This document shows, one piece after another, positions 8,089-16,812 of a DNA stretch of 64,000 nt. The first letter of the stretch is position 1. Each line of letters opens with the position of its first letter. This DNA is from Flavobacterium petrolei (GTDB lineage Bacteria; Bacteroidota; Bacteroidia; Flavobacteriales; Flavobacteriaceae): contig NZ_QNVY02000002.1 in NCBI RefSeq assembly GCF_003314435.2, positions 558,001 to 622,000 on the forward strand. The letters are read 5' to 3'. A program made the position numbers and the translations under genes. The notes below the pieces were generated by a model. It ran no database searches. It was not told the origin of the DNA and saw nothing but the letters and a program-made list of their open reading frames with translations.

Positions 8089-9189
8089 ATGAAAAATATA
8101 ATTACGCAATTTTCTCGAATTTTCGTTGGAATCCTATTCATTATCTCCGGTTTAATCAAACTGAATGACCCGATTGGGTTTTCGTATAAACTGGCGGAGT
8201 ATTTCAGTGAACCTGTTTTCAACATGCCCTTTTTTGTTCCGTTTGCATTAGGAATCGCTTTATTTTTGGTGATTTTAGAAGTGGTTTTGGGGATTATGTT
8301 GCTCATTGGTTACAAGACCAAATTCACTATTTGGAGTTTATTAATCCTGATTGTACTGTTTACTTTCCTAACTTTTTATTCGGCTTATTTTAATGTAGTA
8401 AAAGATTGTGGTTGTTTTGGAGATGCTTTAAAACTGACACCTTGGCAATCGTTTACTAAGGATATCGTTTTACTTTTCTTTGTTTTGATATTATTTTTTA
8501 ATCAAAAATTGGTGAAACCTTTGTTTACCAATAATGTACAAAACATAGTCATTTACGCCAGTATCGTTTTATCGTCACTTATGGGAGTTTGGGTTTTAAA
8601 CCATTTGCCATTAATCGATTTCAGACCTTATAAAGTAGGAAACAATATTCAAAAAGGAATGCGAATTCCTGATGGAGCTGAAAAATCAGTGGTAGAAATG
8701 GTCTTTATTTACAAAGTTGGCGGTGTCGATAAAGAATTTACTGAAAAAGATTTGATGGCAATTCCTGAAGGCGCCGTATTTGTAGACCGAAAAGACAAAG
8801 TTATTACAGAAGGTTACGTTCCTCCTATTCATGATTTTACAATGGAAAAAGACGGATCTGAGTATAAAGAAGAATTTTTAGAAGCACCAAAATTGATGTT
8901 GATAACCGCTTACGATTTAACAAAAGCGGATCATAGTGGAATGGCAAAATTAGAAAAACTGAATCAAGATGCGAAAGCAAAAGGATATCAGGTGATTGCA
9001 ATGACAGCTTCTTCACCAGAAGAAATAGCTGCTGCAAAAAAACAATTCGGATTGACATTTGACTTCTATTTTTGTGATGCGATAACCGTAAAAACAATTG
9101 AAAGGGCCAATCCAAGTATTGTTTTGATTGAAAAAGGAACAATAAAACAAAAAGTTCATCATAATGATATTGCAGATTTAAAATTCTAA
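8089..9189 (+). CDS. DoxX/MauE-like membrane protein with C-terminal thioredoxin-like domain (BT_3928 family)
   Basis: A 366-residue protein with about four membrane segments in the first 150 residues and a soluble C-terminal domain. The N-terminal half starts with the DoxX-type pattern RIFVGILFIISGLIKLNDPIGF and carries a CGCFGD motif near residue 105, as in MauE-like vitamin-K-epoxide-reductase neighbours that handle disulfides. The C-terminal third looks like a thioredoxin fold without a CxxC. It begins 18 bp after the DUF1599 gene and shares its operon. A role in periplasmic redox or protein-folding chemistry is likely but inferred. Confidence 0.82.
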   Translation: MKNIITQFSRIFVGILFIISGLIKLNDPIGFSYKLAEYFSEPVFNMPFFVPFALGIALFLVILEVVLGIMLLIGYKTKFTIWSLLILIVLFTFLTFYSAYFNVVKDCGCFGDALKLTPWQSFTKDIVLLFFVLILFFNQKLVKPLFTNNVQNIVIYASIVLSSLMGVWVLNHLPLIDFRPYKVGNNIQKGMRIPDGAEKSVVEMVFIYKVGGVDKEFTEKDLMAIPEGAVFVDRKDKVITEGYVPPIHDFTMEKDGSEYKEEFLEAPKLMLITAYDLTKADHSGMAKLEKLNQDAKAKGYQVIAMTASSPEEIAAAKKQFGLTFDFYFCDAITVKTIERANPSIVLIEKGTIKQKVHHNDIADLKF

Positions 9190-9206
9190 ATAAACCATAA
9201 AACTAA

Positions 9207-9250
9207 AAAGTCGTAGAGTCCGAAACAGGAAACTTTACGGCTTTTTTGTT
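9207..9250 (+). terminator. Terminator after the DoxX-thioredoxin gene
   Basis: AAAAAGTCGTAGAGT pairs with ACTTTACGGCTTTTTT with a few G-U or mismatched pairs, followed by a T-run. Confidence 0.65.
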
Positions 9251-9393
9251 TAAAAGAATGGCAAGTTCTATTCCGAAAAAACACTAAGTCAAAATCATTC
9301 AATTATTTTTGAACTATAACGATATTGCTTTATCATTTTCGGATAATGCTTTCAAAATTTCTTATTCTGTATAACGCATTCAAATTCTTTGTT

Positions 9394-9401
9394 TAACTTT
9401 G
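9394..9401 (+). promoter_or_regulatory. -7 box TAACTTTG before the TlpA-like gene
   Basis: TAACTTTG matches TAnnTTTG 18 bp before the ATG at 9420 and inside the longer open frame from 9399, which supports the later start. The short distance makes the leader very short. No -33 box was seen. Confidence 0.35.
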
Positions 9402-9419
9402 TTTAAAAACTATACTATA

Positions 9420-9917
9420 ATGAAACGAATAATAGCATTACTACTTGCGTTTGTCACCTTCTCTTGCACATCAAATGCACAAAAAACTAAATTCTCAAAA
9501 GAAGCTTTATCTGAAACCCTTTTAGCCACTGATGGAAGTCAAGTCGCTTTTAAAGATATTTTAAAACAGTACAAAGGAAAAACATTAGTAATTGAAGTTT
9601 GGGCTTCTTGGTGTGGTGATTGCGTAAAAGCAATGCCTAAACTAAAAGAATTACAAGCTAATAATCCTGATGTTGCTTACTTGTTTATTTCAATGGATAA
9701 AACTGCTGATAAATGGAAAGCTGGGATTGAAAAACATCAATTAAAAGGTGGACATTTCATGGCAAACGATCAAATGAAAGGTGTATTTGCAAAAGCTGTG
9801 GATGTGGATTGGATTCCTAGATACATCATCGTAGACAAAACTGGAAAAATAGTATTGTACCGCGCTATTGAAACAGATTTTGAAAAAATAAATGAAACCT
9901 TACTAAGTTTGAAATAA
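9420..9917 (+). CDS. TlpA-like thioredoxin family protein, probably envelope-anchored
   Basis: A 165-residue thioredoxin-fold protein with an N-terminal export signal (MKRIIALLLAFVTFSC; Cys16 could be lipidated). The active site is WASWCGDC, with the redox pair Cys65 and Cys68. The later VDWIPRYIIVD contains the cis-proline typical of thioredoxins. Such TlpA/ResA-like proteins reduce disulfides or apocytochromes in the periplasm. The start at 9420 is chosen over 9399 because the signal peptide begins there. It lies between the DoxX-thioredoxin gene and tpiA, and the two redox proteins may work together. Confidence 0.9.
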   Translation: MKRIIALLLAFVTFSCTSNAQKTKFSKEALSETLLATDGSQVAFKDILKQYKGKTLVIEVWASWCGDCVKAMPKLKELQANNPDVAYLFISMDKTADKWKAGIEKHQLKGGHFMANDQMKGVFAKAVDVDWIPRYIIVDKTGKIVLYRAIETDFEKINETLLSLK

Positions 9918-9984
9918 TTATTCTAGCTATTATTTTTCAAACCATATAAAATTAAAACCAAAAACTAAATATAACACAACGAAA

Positions 9985-10737
9985 ATGAGAAAGAAGATTG
10001 TTGCAGGAAATTGGAAAATGCATAAAAATGCAGAACAAACTGAAGATTTATTAAATGAACTAATAGCAAAAATACCAACAGACACTACTGTTCAGGTTAT
10101 TGTAGCTCCTACTTTTGTGAACTTAGCCTCTGCTGTAGATCATTTAGAGTTTACTAATATTGATGTTGCTGCACAAAACGTTCATCAAGCCGAAGGCGGC
10201 GCTTTCACTGGTGAAATCTCAGCAGATATGTTAAAAAGTGTTGGTGTAGATATCGTAATTTTAGGACATTCAGAGCGCAGAGCGATATTTCATGAAACAG
10301 ACGCTTTGATTGCTAGCAAGGTAAATACAGCTTTGGAACATGATATGAGAGTTATTTTTTGCTTTGGAGAAGAATTAAAAGATCGTCAAACAAAAAATCA
10401 TTTTAATGTGGTAGAAAACCAATTGCGAGATGGGTTATTTCATATTGAAGCAAAGGACTGGGATAATATTGTTTTAGCTTATGAGCCAGTTTGGGCAATA
10501 GGAACAGGAGAAACTGCCTCTCCGGAACAAGCACAAGAAATGCATGAATTTATTAGAGAAACTGTTCGTAAAGCTTTTGGAGGCGATATTGCTGATAACG
10601 TATCTATTCTTTATGGAGGAAGCGTGAAACCTGATAATGCAAAAGAAATATTCTCAAAACCTGATGTAGACGGTGGTCTTATTGGTGGTGCTGCATTAAA
10701 AGCTGATGATTTTGTATCAATTATAAATGCAATATAA
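9985..10737 (+). CDS. tpiA: Triosephosphate isomerase
   Basis: TpiA interconverts dihydroxyacetone phosphate and glyceraldehyde 3-phosphate in glycolysis. The 250-residue TIM barrel has every catalytic segment: KIVAGNWKMHKN (catalytic Lys), VILGHSERR (catalytic His), AYEPVWAIGTG (catalytic Glu plus flexible loop), and the phosphate-binding ILYGGSVKPDNA and GGLIGGAALK. A strong terminator follows at 10756-10793, shared with the converging porin gene. Confidence 0.98.
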   Translation: MRKKIVAGNWKMHKNAEQTEDLLNELIAKIPTDTTVQVIVAPTFVNLASAVDHLEFTNIDVAAQNVHQAEGGAFTGEISADMLKSVGVDIVILGHSERRAIFHETDALIASKVNTALEHDMRVIFCFGEELKDRQTKNHFNVVENQLRDGLFHIEAKDWDNIVLAYEPVWAIGTGETASPEQAQEMHEFIRETVRKAFGGDIADNVSILYGGSVKPDNAKEIFSKPDVDGGLIGGAALKADDFVSIINAI

Positions 10738-10755
10738 ATTTCATTTTTAGAATTT

Positions 10756-10793
10756 ATAAAAAAAGCGGTGATTTATTTTCACCGCTTTTTTTT
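10756..10793. terminator. Bidirectional terminator between tpiA and the porin gene
   Basis: AAAAAGCGGTGA and TCACCGCTTTTT form a clean stem with a loop of a few bases, with A- and T-runs on either side, so it can stop both converging genes. Confidence 0.85.
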
Positions 10794-12016
10794 TAAATAC
10801 CTATTTCTACCTGAAAACGTAAATACCAATTATTCTTAGTACTTCCGTCGAAATAATTTAAAGTGTCAAAAGTCAATTCGCTTTGCAGCTTAAAAGTGTG
10901 TTCCCAAATATATTTGGTTAAACCAACAGTATATTGTTTAGAATTTGGAGCCAAAGTCCTAATATCTTCACCTACTTTTTGAGTGGAATACCTGCCAATA
11001 ACTTCATAATTTGATGGGAAATTATAACTCAACTGATGATCAAATCCATTCCCTACATAAGCAAAATTAGATTGTGAAATATCGTCCGGATTAATAGTAA
11101 CAGCATTCCTGGATGTAGTTCTAGACATGTAACTAGACATCGCTGCCCAACCGTTGTATTTTAACATCACATCCAACATCACTGATTTCATAGTACGTTC
11201 GTCAAACAAGTCATTCCCTAACTGTCCTTGTGTTCTTTTGGCATGATTATTTTGCTGAAAAGCTCCAGAAAGCATCAGTTTTGGCTTTTTTTCTCTTACA
11301 ATATCCCCTTCAAAATAGGTCCCGTCCCTAGAAAAAGCTCCAAAGGGTAATAACTCCACTTTTCCGGTTACAGCAACTCCTGCATCTGCATTTCCTGTTA
11401 TATTACGTCCTTCACCTGTTGAAACAGCAGTTTTGATATTATAAGAAAATTTATCTTGAAATTCATTCATATTATGAACTTGGAAACCAAAATCCCTATC
11501 AATTGTAAATCTGGCGTTATTAATGGAGCGATCCGTTAATTGAAGACCACCTGAAGAATTTACACGTTGACGGTTTCCTGGTAATTTTGTTTGCCCAAAA
11601 CTGATATTCCAATGTTTATTAGGTCTGTAAAAAACAACCGCATCACGAATAATATTAATATTTTCTCCTTCTTGAATTTCTCCCACATCGCCTGGGGCAA
11701 ATGATAATTGGACTGCATATAAAAATTTTGGTGAACCCACATATCCGTCAAATCGCAAACGCAAACGTCTGATTTGTCCATCATAAACGCCATCTTCTCC
11801 TTCATTTTCAGTATAAGTAACTCTGTTTTGCATTCGAAAACGAATATTCAATTGGTATAAACTGTCTGGAGAAGTAATTCCAATCCCTTTACCAAAGCTG
11901 TAATAAGGAAGTGCAGATAATTTTAAGTCATTATCTTGTTTATTTTGCTTTATAGTAACTTGAGCATTGCCGGCAATACTAAGCAGAAAAACAAAAAATA
12001 AAATGATTTTTTTCAT
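10793..12016 (-). CDS. Phosphate-selective porin O/P family outer-membrane protein
   Basis: A 407-residue beta-barrel protein with a signal peptide (MKKIILFFVFLLSIAGNAQ). The porin O/P pattern is visible in alternating amphipathic strands, for example RRLRLRFDGYVGSPKFLYAVQLSFAPGD and WNISFGQTKLPGNRQR, and the chain ends in an aromatic-rich strand WYLRFQVEIGI. Family members form anion-preferring pores. Phosphate preference cannot be read from this sequence and no pho genes adjoin it. It converges with tpiA and diverges from prmA. Confidence 0.88.
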   Translation of the reverse strand: MKKIILFFVFLLSIAGNAQVTIKQNKQDNDLKLSALPYYSFGKGIGITSPDSLYQLNIRFRMQNRVTYTENEGEDGVYDGQIRRLRLRFDGYVGSPKFLYAVQLSFAPGDVGEIQEGENINIIRDAVVFYRPNKHWNISFGQTKLPGNRQRVNSSGGLQLTDRSINNARFTIDRDFGFQVHNMNEFQDKFSYNIKTAVSTGEGRNITGNADAGVAVTGKVELLPFGAFSRDGTYFEGDIVREKKPKLMLSGAFQQNNHAKRTQGQLGNDLFDERTMKSVMLDVMLKYNGWAAMSSYMSRTTSRNAVTINPDDISQSNFAYVGNGFDHQLSYNFPSNYEVIGRYSTQKVGEDIRTLAPNSKQYTVGLTKYIWEHTFKLQSELTFDTLNYFDGSTKNNWYLRFQVEIGI

Positions 12017-12089
12017 TGTGTAGTTGTGTGTTAGTGCTACAAATGTAAAATAAAATTTGATTTACAAATGCCGTTTAAATAGTGATTGT

Positions 12090-12097
12090 TACCTTTG
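12090..12097 (+). promoter_or_regulatory. -7 box TACCTTTG before prmA
   Basis: TACCTTTG matches TAnnTTTG, 14 bp before the ATG at 12112 and within the longer frame that begins at a GTG at 12082. It supports the ATG start. Confidence 0.45.
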
Positions 12098-12111
12098 CAA
12101 AAAAAATAAGC

Positions 12112-12945
12112 ATGTCAAACATATATATCGGGTACCATTTTACTATTGAGCCTAAAGAACTAGGTTCTGAAATATTAATCGCAGAACTGGGAGAAAGAGC
12201 ATTTGAGAGTTTTACGGAAACTGAAACTGGGATTTCAGCTTTTGTACAAAAAGATTTATGGGATGAAATGATTCTTGATGACATTCATATTTTACAATCA
12301 GATGAATTTACTATCGATTATACTTTCGAAGAAATCGAACAAGTCAACTGGAATGAAGAATGGGAAAAGAATTTTGAAGCAATCGATGTTGATGGAAATT
12401 GTCACGTACGCGCCCCTTTTCACCCAAAAACAGATGCCGAATTCGATATTGTTATCGAACCAAAAATGAGTTTTGGAACAGGTCACCACGAGACAACTCA
12501 CATGATGATCCAGCATTTATTAGAAATAGATGTTACCGGAATGAAAACGCTGGATATGGGATGCGGAACTGCCATTTTAGCAATACTTGCCGAGATGAAA
12601 GGAGCACAACCAATTGACGCCATTGATATTGATAATTGGTGTTATTTGAATTCAATTGAAAATGCTCAACGCAATAATTGTAAACACGTCACAGTTTATG
12701 AAGGTGAAGCAGCATTATTAGCCGGTAAAAAATACGATTTAATTATTGCTAATATTAACAGAAACATCTTGTTGAACGATATGCAAAGTTATGTTGACAG
12801 TTTAAATCCTAATGGAACACTACTTTTAAGTGGGTTTTATCAGGAAGATATTCCATTTATAGATGCTTCTTGTACTGAAAAAGGACTGACTTATGTTAAA
12901 AAATTTGAAAGAAACAATTGGGTATCTTTAAAATACGTAAATTAG
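12112..12945 (+). CDS. prmA: Ribosomal protein L11 methyltransferase
   Basis: PrmA trimethylates lysines and the N-terminus of ribosomal protein L11. The 278-residue protein has an N-terminal L11-recognition domain and a C-terminal SAM-dependent methyltransferase domain, with PKMSFGTGHHETT before motif I (LDMGCGTAILAI, about 147-158), DIDNWC, and the IANINRN catalytic-region motif. The ATG at 12112 gives a normal N-terminus MSNIYIGYHFT; the GTG ten codons upstream is less likely because a promoter box overlaps it. clpS follows after 44 bp, a pairing usual in Flavobacteriia. Confidence 0.96.
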   Translation: MSNIYIGYHFTIEPKELGSEILIAELGERAFESFTETETGISAFVQKDLWDEMILDDIHILQSDEFTIDYTFEEIEQVNWNEEWEKNFEAIDVDGNCHVRAPFHPKTDAEFDIVIEPKMSFGTGHHETTHMMIQHLLEIDVTGMKTLDMGCGTAILAILAEMKGAQPIDAIDIDNWCYLNSIENAQRNNCKHVTVYEGEAALLAGKKYDLIIANINRNILLNDMQSYVDSLNPNGTLLLSGFYQEDIPFIDASCTEKGLTYVKKFERNNWVSLKYVN

Positions 12946-12989
12946 TAGTACTATTTTTTATTAATTACGAAAGTACAAAAACCTACATA

Positions 12990-13265
12990 ATGAGTACTAA
13001 AGAAAAAGTAAGAGAAAGAGTCAGTGTAAAAGAAACAATTAGTTTAGACAATGAAATAGTGGTTTACAACGATGATGTAAACACTTTTGACCATGTCATT
13101 GAAACTTTGATTCGTGTTTGTAATCACACTCCGGAACAAGCAGAGCAATGTTCATTAATTGTACATTATAACGGAAAGTGTACCGTAAAAACGGGTCCTT
13201 ATGATAAATTAAAACCGCAATGCACTCAATTATTACAAGCAGGATTAAATGCGGAGATAATTTAA
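12990..13265 (+). CDS. clpS: ATP-dependent Clp protease adaptor ClpS
   Basis: ClpS delivers N-degron substrates to ClpA-type unfoldases. The 91-residue chain has the ClpS core: VYNDDVNTFDHVIETLIRVC near residues 28-47, then the helix TPEQAEQCSLIVHYNGKCTVKTGP. I take the ATG at 12990 because the longer frame from 12918 overlaps the end of prmA and adds an atypical hydrophobic segment. It probably shares the prmA transcript. Confidence 0.95.
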   Translation: MSTKEKVRERVSVKETISLDNEIVVYNDDVNTFDHVIETLIRVCNHTPEQAEQCSLIVHYNGKCTVKTGPYDKLKPQCTQLLQAGLNAEII

Positions 13266-13330
13266 GTACAGTAAAAACTTCCACTAGAAATAAATTACTG
13301 TGAATAATTCAAAAACATTCTCTTTTATTC

Positions 13331-13338
13331 TATATTTG
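13331..13338 (+). promoter_or_regulatory. -7 box TATATTTG before the hydroxylase-like gene
   Basis: TATATTTG matches TAnnTTTG, 19 bp before the ATG at 13358. No -33 box is evident. Confidence 0.4.
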
Positions 13339-13357
13339 AATAATAAAAAGTGTTTTT

Positions 13358-14629
13358 ATGGAAGAATACGGTAAAATTTTAGTTTTTGCAATGCCCCTAT
13401 TTTTGATATTGATTATCATCGAGAAAATATATGGGCATTACAAAGGGGAAGATACTTCACCTAATATGGATTCTGTTTCGAGCGTAAGTTCTGGAATGGT
13501 AAATTCCCTAAAAGATGTTTTGGGACTCAGCATCACGCTTGTTTCTTACGATTGGATTGCTTCTAAAATAGCCTTATTTGATCTTCAAGCAACCTTTTTT
13601 ACCTACTTTATCGGATTTATTGCTATTGATTTTTATGGCTATTGGAGTCATCGACTGTCACATCAAATTAATTTTTTATGGAACAAACACGCGATTCATC
13701 ACAGTAGTGAAGAATTCAATTTGGCCTGTGCCCTGCGCCAACCTGTTTCCAGTTTTGTCAATCTGTTTACCTTTTTATTAATTCCGGCGGCTCTTTTAGG
13801 AGTTCCCTCCAAAGTGATTGCTATAACACTTCCTATTCATTTATTCCTTCAATTTTGGTACCACACCAAGCACATTAAGAAAATTGGTTTTCTAGAAAAC
13901 ATACTGGTTTCTCCCTCCCATCACAGGGTTCATCATGCCATAAATCCAGAATACATGGACAAAAATCATTCACAGATATTTATTATTTGGGATAAATTGT
14001 TTGGCACTTTTCAAGCAGAATTAGAAACCGTTCCGCCTGTTTTTGGAATCACAAGACCTGCGAGAACTTGGAATCCTATTCGGATTAATTTTCAGCATTT
14101 ATGGCTGCTGATTACAGATGCTTGGCGCGTCGAAAACTGGAAAGATAAGTTTACCATTTGGTTTAAACCAACAGGCTGGCGTCCAGAAAATTTTGAAGAA
14201 AAATATCCCGTAACTAAAATCACCAATGTCTATGATTTTGAAAAATATGGAGTCCAATATTCTAAAAAACTGATGTACTGGTCTTTATTTCAAGCAATAA
14301 TAACGTTATTACTTATTAGTTACCTCTACAATTCAATCGCGTTAATAGGTTTGCCAAATGTATTTATTTACGGAGCGTTCATTTTCCTGACCGTTTACAG
14401 TTACACAGAATTAATGGACACCCGAAAAATTTCTGTGTTTTGGGAAAGTATCCGGTTTGTATTTGGAATTGGGCTAATTTTCTATTTTGGAGATTGGTTT
14501 GGGATGAATCAACTCTTCCCATTTGCGAGTTATATTATTGGTGGTTACCTCCTTTTATCCTGGGCTGTAACGGTATATTTTGTCAGCAGTAATTTTGAAA
14601 AAGAAACAATGATTATAGCTCAATCTTAA
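13358..14629 (+). CDS. Sterol desaturase / fatty acid hydroxylase family membrane protein
   Basis: A 423-residue integral membrane protein. The N-terminal two thirds hold the fatty acid hydroxylase domain with its di-iron His boxes: HRLSH (about residue 97), NKHAIHHSS (about 108-116) and SPSHHRVHHAIN (about 186-197). Four or more membrane segments flank them, and a C-terminal part has three more helices. The substrate is unknown; bacterial relatives act on lipids, including alkylglycerol ether bonds. The next gene, 9 bp away, encodes a YhhN protein, a family with lysoplasmalogenase activity on vinyl-ether lysolipids. The pairing hints at ether-lipid metabolism, which is inference. Confidence 0.9.
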   Translation: MEEYGKILVFAMPLFLILIIIEKIYGHYKGEDTSPNMDSVSSVSSGMVNSLKDVLGLSITLVSYDWIASKIALFDLQATFFTYFIGFIAIDFYGYWSHRLSHQINFLWNKHAIHHSSEEFNLACALRQPVSSFVNLFTFLLIPAALLGVPSKVIAITLPIHLFLQFWYHTKHIKKIGFLENILVSPSHHRVHHAINPEYMDKNHSQIFIIWDKLFGTFQAELETVPPVFGITRPARTWNPIRINFQHLWLLITDAWRVENWKDKFTIWFKPTGWRPENFEEKYPVTKITNVYDFEKYGVQYSKKLMYWSLFQAIITLLLISYLYNSIALIGLPNVFIYGAFIFLTVYSYTELMDTRKISVFWESIRFVFGIGLIFYFGDWFGMNQLFPFASYIIGGYLLLSWAVTVYFVSSNFEKETMIIAQS

Positions 14630-14638
14630 AAATAAAAA

Positions 14639-15310
14639 ATGAAAAGCAACATAATATTAAAAAGGTTCATCGGGTTTAATCTAGTTTATCTTTTGATAAT
14701 TCTTTTTGGAAAAGAGGAAATTGCCTGGTTTTTCAAACCGTTTTTATTACCGTTTCTAATTCTGGCAGTTTATGTACACGAAAGGTTCATTACTAAAAAA
14801 GTTCTTTTGACAGCTTTGACTTTGTCGTGGTTTGGTGATATTATTTTGATGTTTGCTGATAAACGAGAATTATATTTTATTGCAGGATTGATTGCTTTTT
14901 TACTTTCACATATTTTTTATATCATACTTTTTAGCAAACAATTAAAGATTTATTTAAAGAAAAGTAAAATCATTTTCTGGATAGGAGTTACAGCAATTAC
15001 CTTTTATTTAATTGTAATGATGCTGATTTTATTGCCAAGTTTGGGTGACCTAAAAATTCCGGTTTTTGTTTACGCGCTCACAATTTCAATTATGTTGTTA
15101 TTTGCATTGAAAGGCTTTATGAATTGGCATAAACCTGCCAGCATATACATTTTGGTTGGCGCTATCATTTTTGTAGCTTCAGATAGTATTTTGGCCTTTA
15201 ATAAATTTTATGCACCGTTGCAATACAGTTCCTTCCTGATTATGGCAACTTATTTACTTGCGCAATATTTGATTGTTATTGGTATTTTGAAATTAAATAA
15301 AAAAAAGTAG
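14639..15310 (+). CDS. YhhN family protein (lysoplasmalogenase-like)
   Basis: A 223-residue protein with about eight hydrophobic segments that matches the YhhN/TMEM86 family. Signatures are LSWFGDIILMF (about 62-72), FLLSHIFYIILF, and SDSILAFNKFYAP near residue 182, which contain the conserved Asp, His and Asn residues. Mammalian TMEM86B and some bacterial homologues hydrolyse the vinyl-ether bond of lysoplasmalogen. It lies 9 bp behind the hydroxylase-family gene and probably forms an operon with it. A hairpin overlaps the stop codon. Confidence 0.88.
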   Translation: MKSNIILKRFIGFNLVYLLIILFGKEEIAWFFKPFLLPFLILAVYVHERFITKKVLLTALTLSWFGDIILMFADKRELYFIAGLIAFLLSHIFYIILFSKQLKIYLKKSKIIFWIGVTAITFYLIVMMLILLPSLGDLKIPVFVYALTISIMLLFALKGFMNWHKPASIYILVGAIIFVASDSILAFNKFYAPLQYSSFLIMATYLLAQYLIVIGILKLNKKK

Positions 15311-15340
15311 CATTTCCATACGAGAATGCTACTTTGATAT
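15303..15340. terminator. Hairpin terminator overlapping the YhhN stop codon
   Basis: AAAGTAGCATT at 15304-15314 pairs with AATGCTACTTT at 15325-15335. The left arm includes the stop codon of the YhhN gene. An A-run precedes it and the sequence after it is AT-rich, so it may serve both converging genes. Confidence 0.6.
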
Positions 15341-15354
15341 AAAATTTCTAACGA

Positions 15355-15771
15355 TTAATGGGGCAATTTATTTTTCAATAACCCATATAAATAAGTTCCT
15401 AAAAGAGCTCCAAAAAGAACTATCAAAATAGTCCAAAAACCTGCTCCAAGTAAGATGAATATTGGTCCCGGACAAGAACCAACCAATGCCCAACCTAAAC
15501 CAAAAAATAATCCGCCAATCCAGTAACGAGCAGATCCTTTTTCTTTATCTGGAATTTCAATCGATTCTCCTTTGATGTCTTTGATGTTATTCCTTTTTAT
15601 GATTTGAATCCCAATAATTCCTGTCAAGATAGCCACCGAAATGATACCGTACATATGAAATGACTGAAATTGGAACATTTCGTAAATACGATACCAAGAA
15701 ACGGCTTCAGATTTAGTCAGTACAATTCCGAAAACAAATCCAACCAATAAATATTTTAGTATATTTTTCAT
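15355..15771 (-). CDS. YeeE/YedE-like transporter, small half (DUF6691 type)
   Basis: A 138-residue membrane protein with four hydrophobic segments, equal to half of a YeeE/YedE (TsuA-like) transporter. The key motif is WALVGSCPGPIFILLGAG, with Cys100 in the position of the conserved Cys that relays thiosulfate in TsuA. It lies 36 bp behind the larger half (15808-16368), so both should be made together and assemble into one sulfur-compound importer. Whether the cargo is thiosulfate cannot be seen from sequence. Confidence 0.87.
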   Translation of the reverse strand: MKNILKYLLVGFVFGIVLTKSEAVSWYRIYEMFQFQSFHMYGIISVAILTGIIGIQIIKRNNIKDIKGESIEIPDKEKGSARYWIGGLFFGLGWALVGSCPGPIFILLGAGFWTILIVLFGALLGTYLYGLLKNKLPH

Positions 15772-15807
15772 GCTTTTAATTTTAAATTTTAAATGATGAT
15801 TGCCTAT

Positions 15808-16368
15808 CTACTTTACAATTAATGGCAATAAAAAATGCGCCATTATTAATCCACCAATGAAGAATCCAATTACTGCTTTCAACGAAGGAATTTGTAAATT
15901 ACTCAATCCTGAAATGGCATGTCCAGAAGTACAACCACCAGCATAACGAGACCCAAAACCAATCAAAATACCACCAATAAGCAGTATGAAAATACTTTTT
16001 GGAGATTCTAAAATGGAGATTCCAAAAAGTGCATCCGGTACTAATTTTCCATTTGGAGCTTCGATACCCATTTGTGCTAATTGTGCTATTGTTTTGGGAT
16101 TTATGTCCACATTTGAAGCATTACTCATAAAATGAACAGCAACAAAACCACCCAGCATTGCACCGAGAACGACTACTAAATTCCAGCGTTGTGCTTTCCA
16201 ATCAAAATCAAAAAAGGCTACTCGTTTTCCTAAACCCGCCATTGAACACAGTGAACGCAAATTAGAAGACATTCCGAAAGACTTTCCAAAATATATAAGT
16301 GCTAACATAATCAAGCCGATTAAAAAACCGGAAACGTACCAGGACCATGTTTGAAAAATAATATCCAT
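15808..16368 (-). CDS. YeeE/YedE thiosulfate transporter family protein, large half
   Basis: A 186-residue membrane protein with five or so hydrophobic segments. The YeeE/YedE signature RYAGGCTSGHAISG contains Cys146, and a second Cys at 41 lies in SLCSMAGLG. TsuA-type transporters pass thiosulfate along conserved cysteines. The start at 16368 (MDIIFQTW) is preferred to the longer frame from 16398 because the hydrophobic domain begins soon after it. It is first in a two-gene operon with the small half. No rhodanese or metallo-hydrolase gene, the usual companions, is present next to it. Confidence 0.88.
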   Translation of the reverse strand: MDIIFQTWSWYVSGFLIGLIMLALIYFGKSFGMSSNLRSLCSMAGLGKRVAFFDFDWKAQRWNLVVVLGAMLGGFVAVHFMSNASNVDINPKTIAQLAQMGIEAPNGKLVPDALFGISILESPKSIFILLIGGILIGFGSRYAGGCTSGHAISGLSNLQIPSLKAVIGFFIGGLIMAHFLLPLIVK

Positions 16369-16812
16369 ATTGTTTTTTTGTGCAAAGATAAGAAGCATTT
16401 TACGAGATTTTGGAAGAAATGCTACTTTCGGTAAAAAAGTGGGAATCTAAATTATTAAGGGAACACGCACTAAGGTCTAAAGTTCTGTTTATATTTGTAC
16501 ATTTAAACTGCATGGTATTATAATTGCTATTTAAATTTTATTACCATGTCCTAAAATGAAAAGAATTTAATTTTAAACATATAAGTCATGTAAGCTAAAA
16601 AAGTTTATTTGTCAAATTAGGGTTAAAAAGTAAATATAAGTTAAAATATTCTTTACGAGGTAAAGAGACTTTGCTTAAATGAACTACTAACTTTACTCGA
16701 TTTTATTCAAATTAAAAAACTTATTTTTTCTTATATGTTTAAAAATATGTATTCAACACAATACTGTTATTTCAAGACTTAAGCGAATTACGCAATAAAT
16801 TTATTTTAAAAC
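16369..16812. other. AT-rich intergenic region without a gene
   Basis: About 440 bp separate the divergent YeeE pair and a lipoprotein gene. It contains a TATATTTG box at 16490-16497 on the plus strand and a spaced inverted repeat CATGGTA (16511-16517) / TACCATG (16542-16548). I see no open frame with coding character. A small RNA or leader started at the TATATTTG box is possible but unsupported. Confidence 0.5.
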
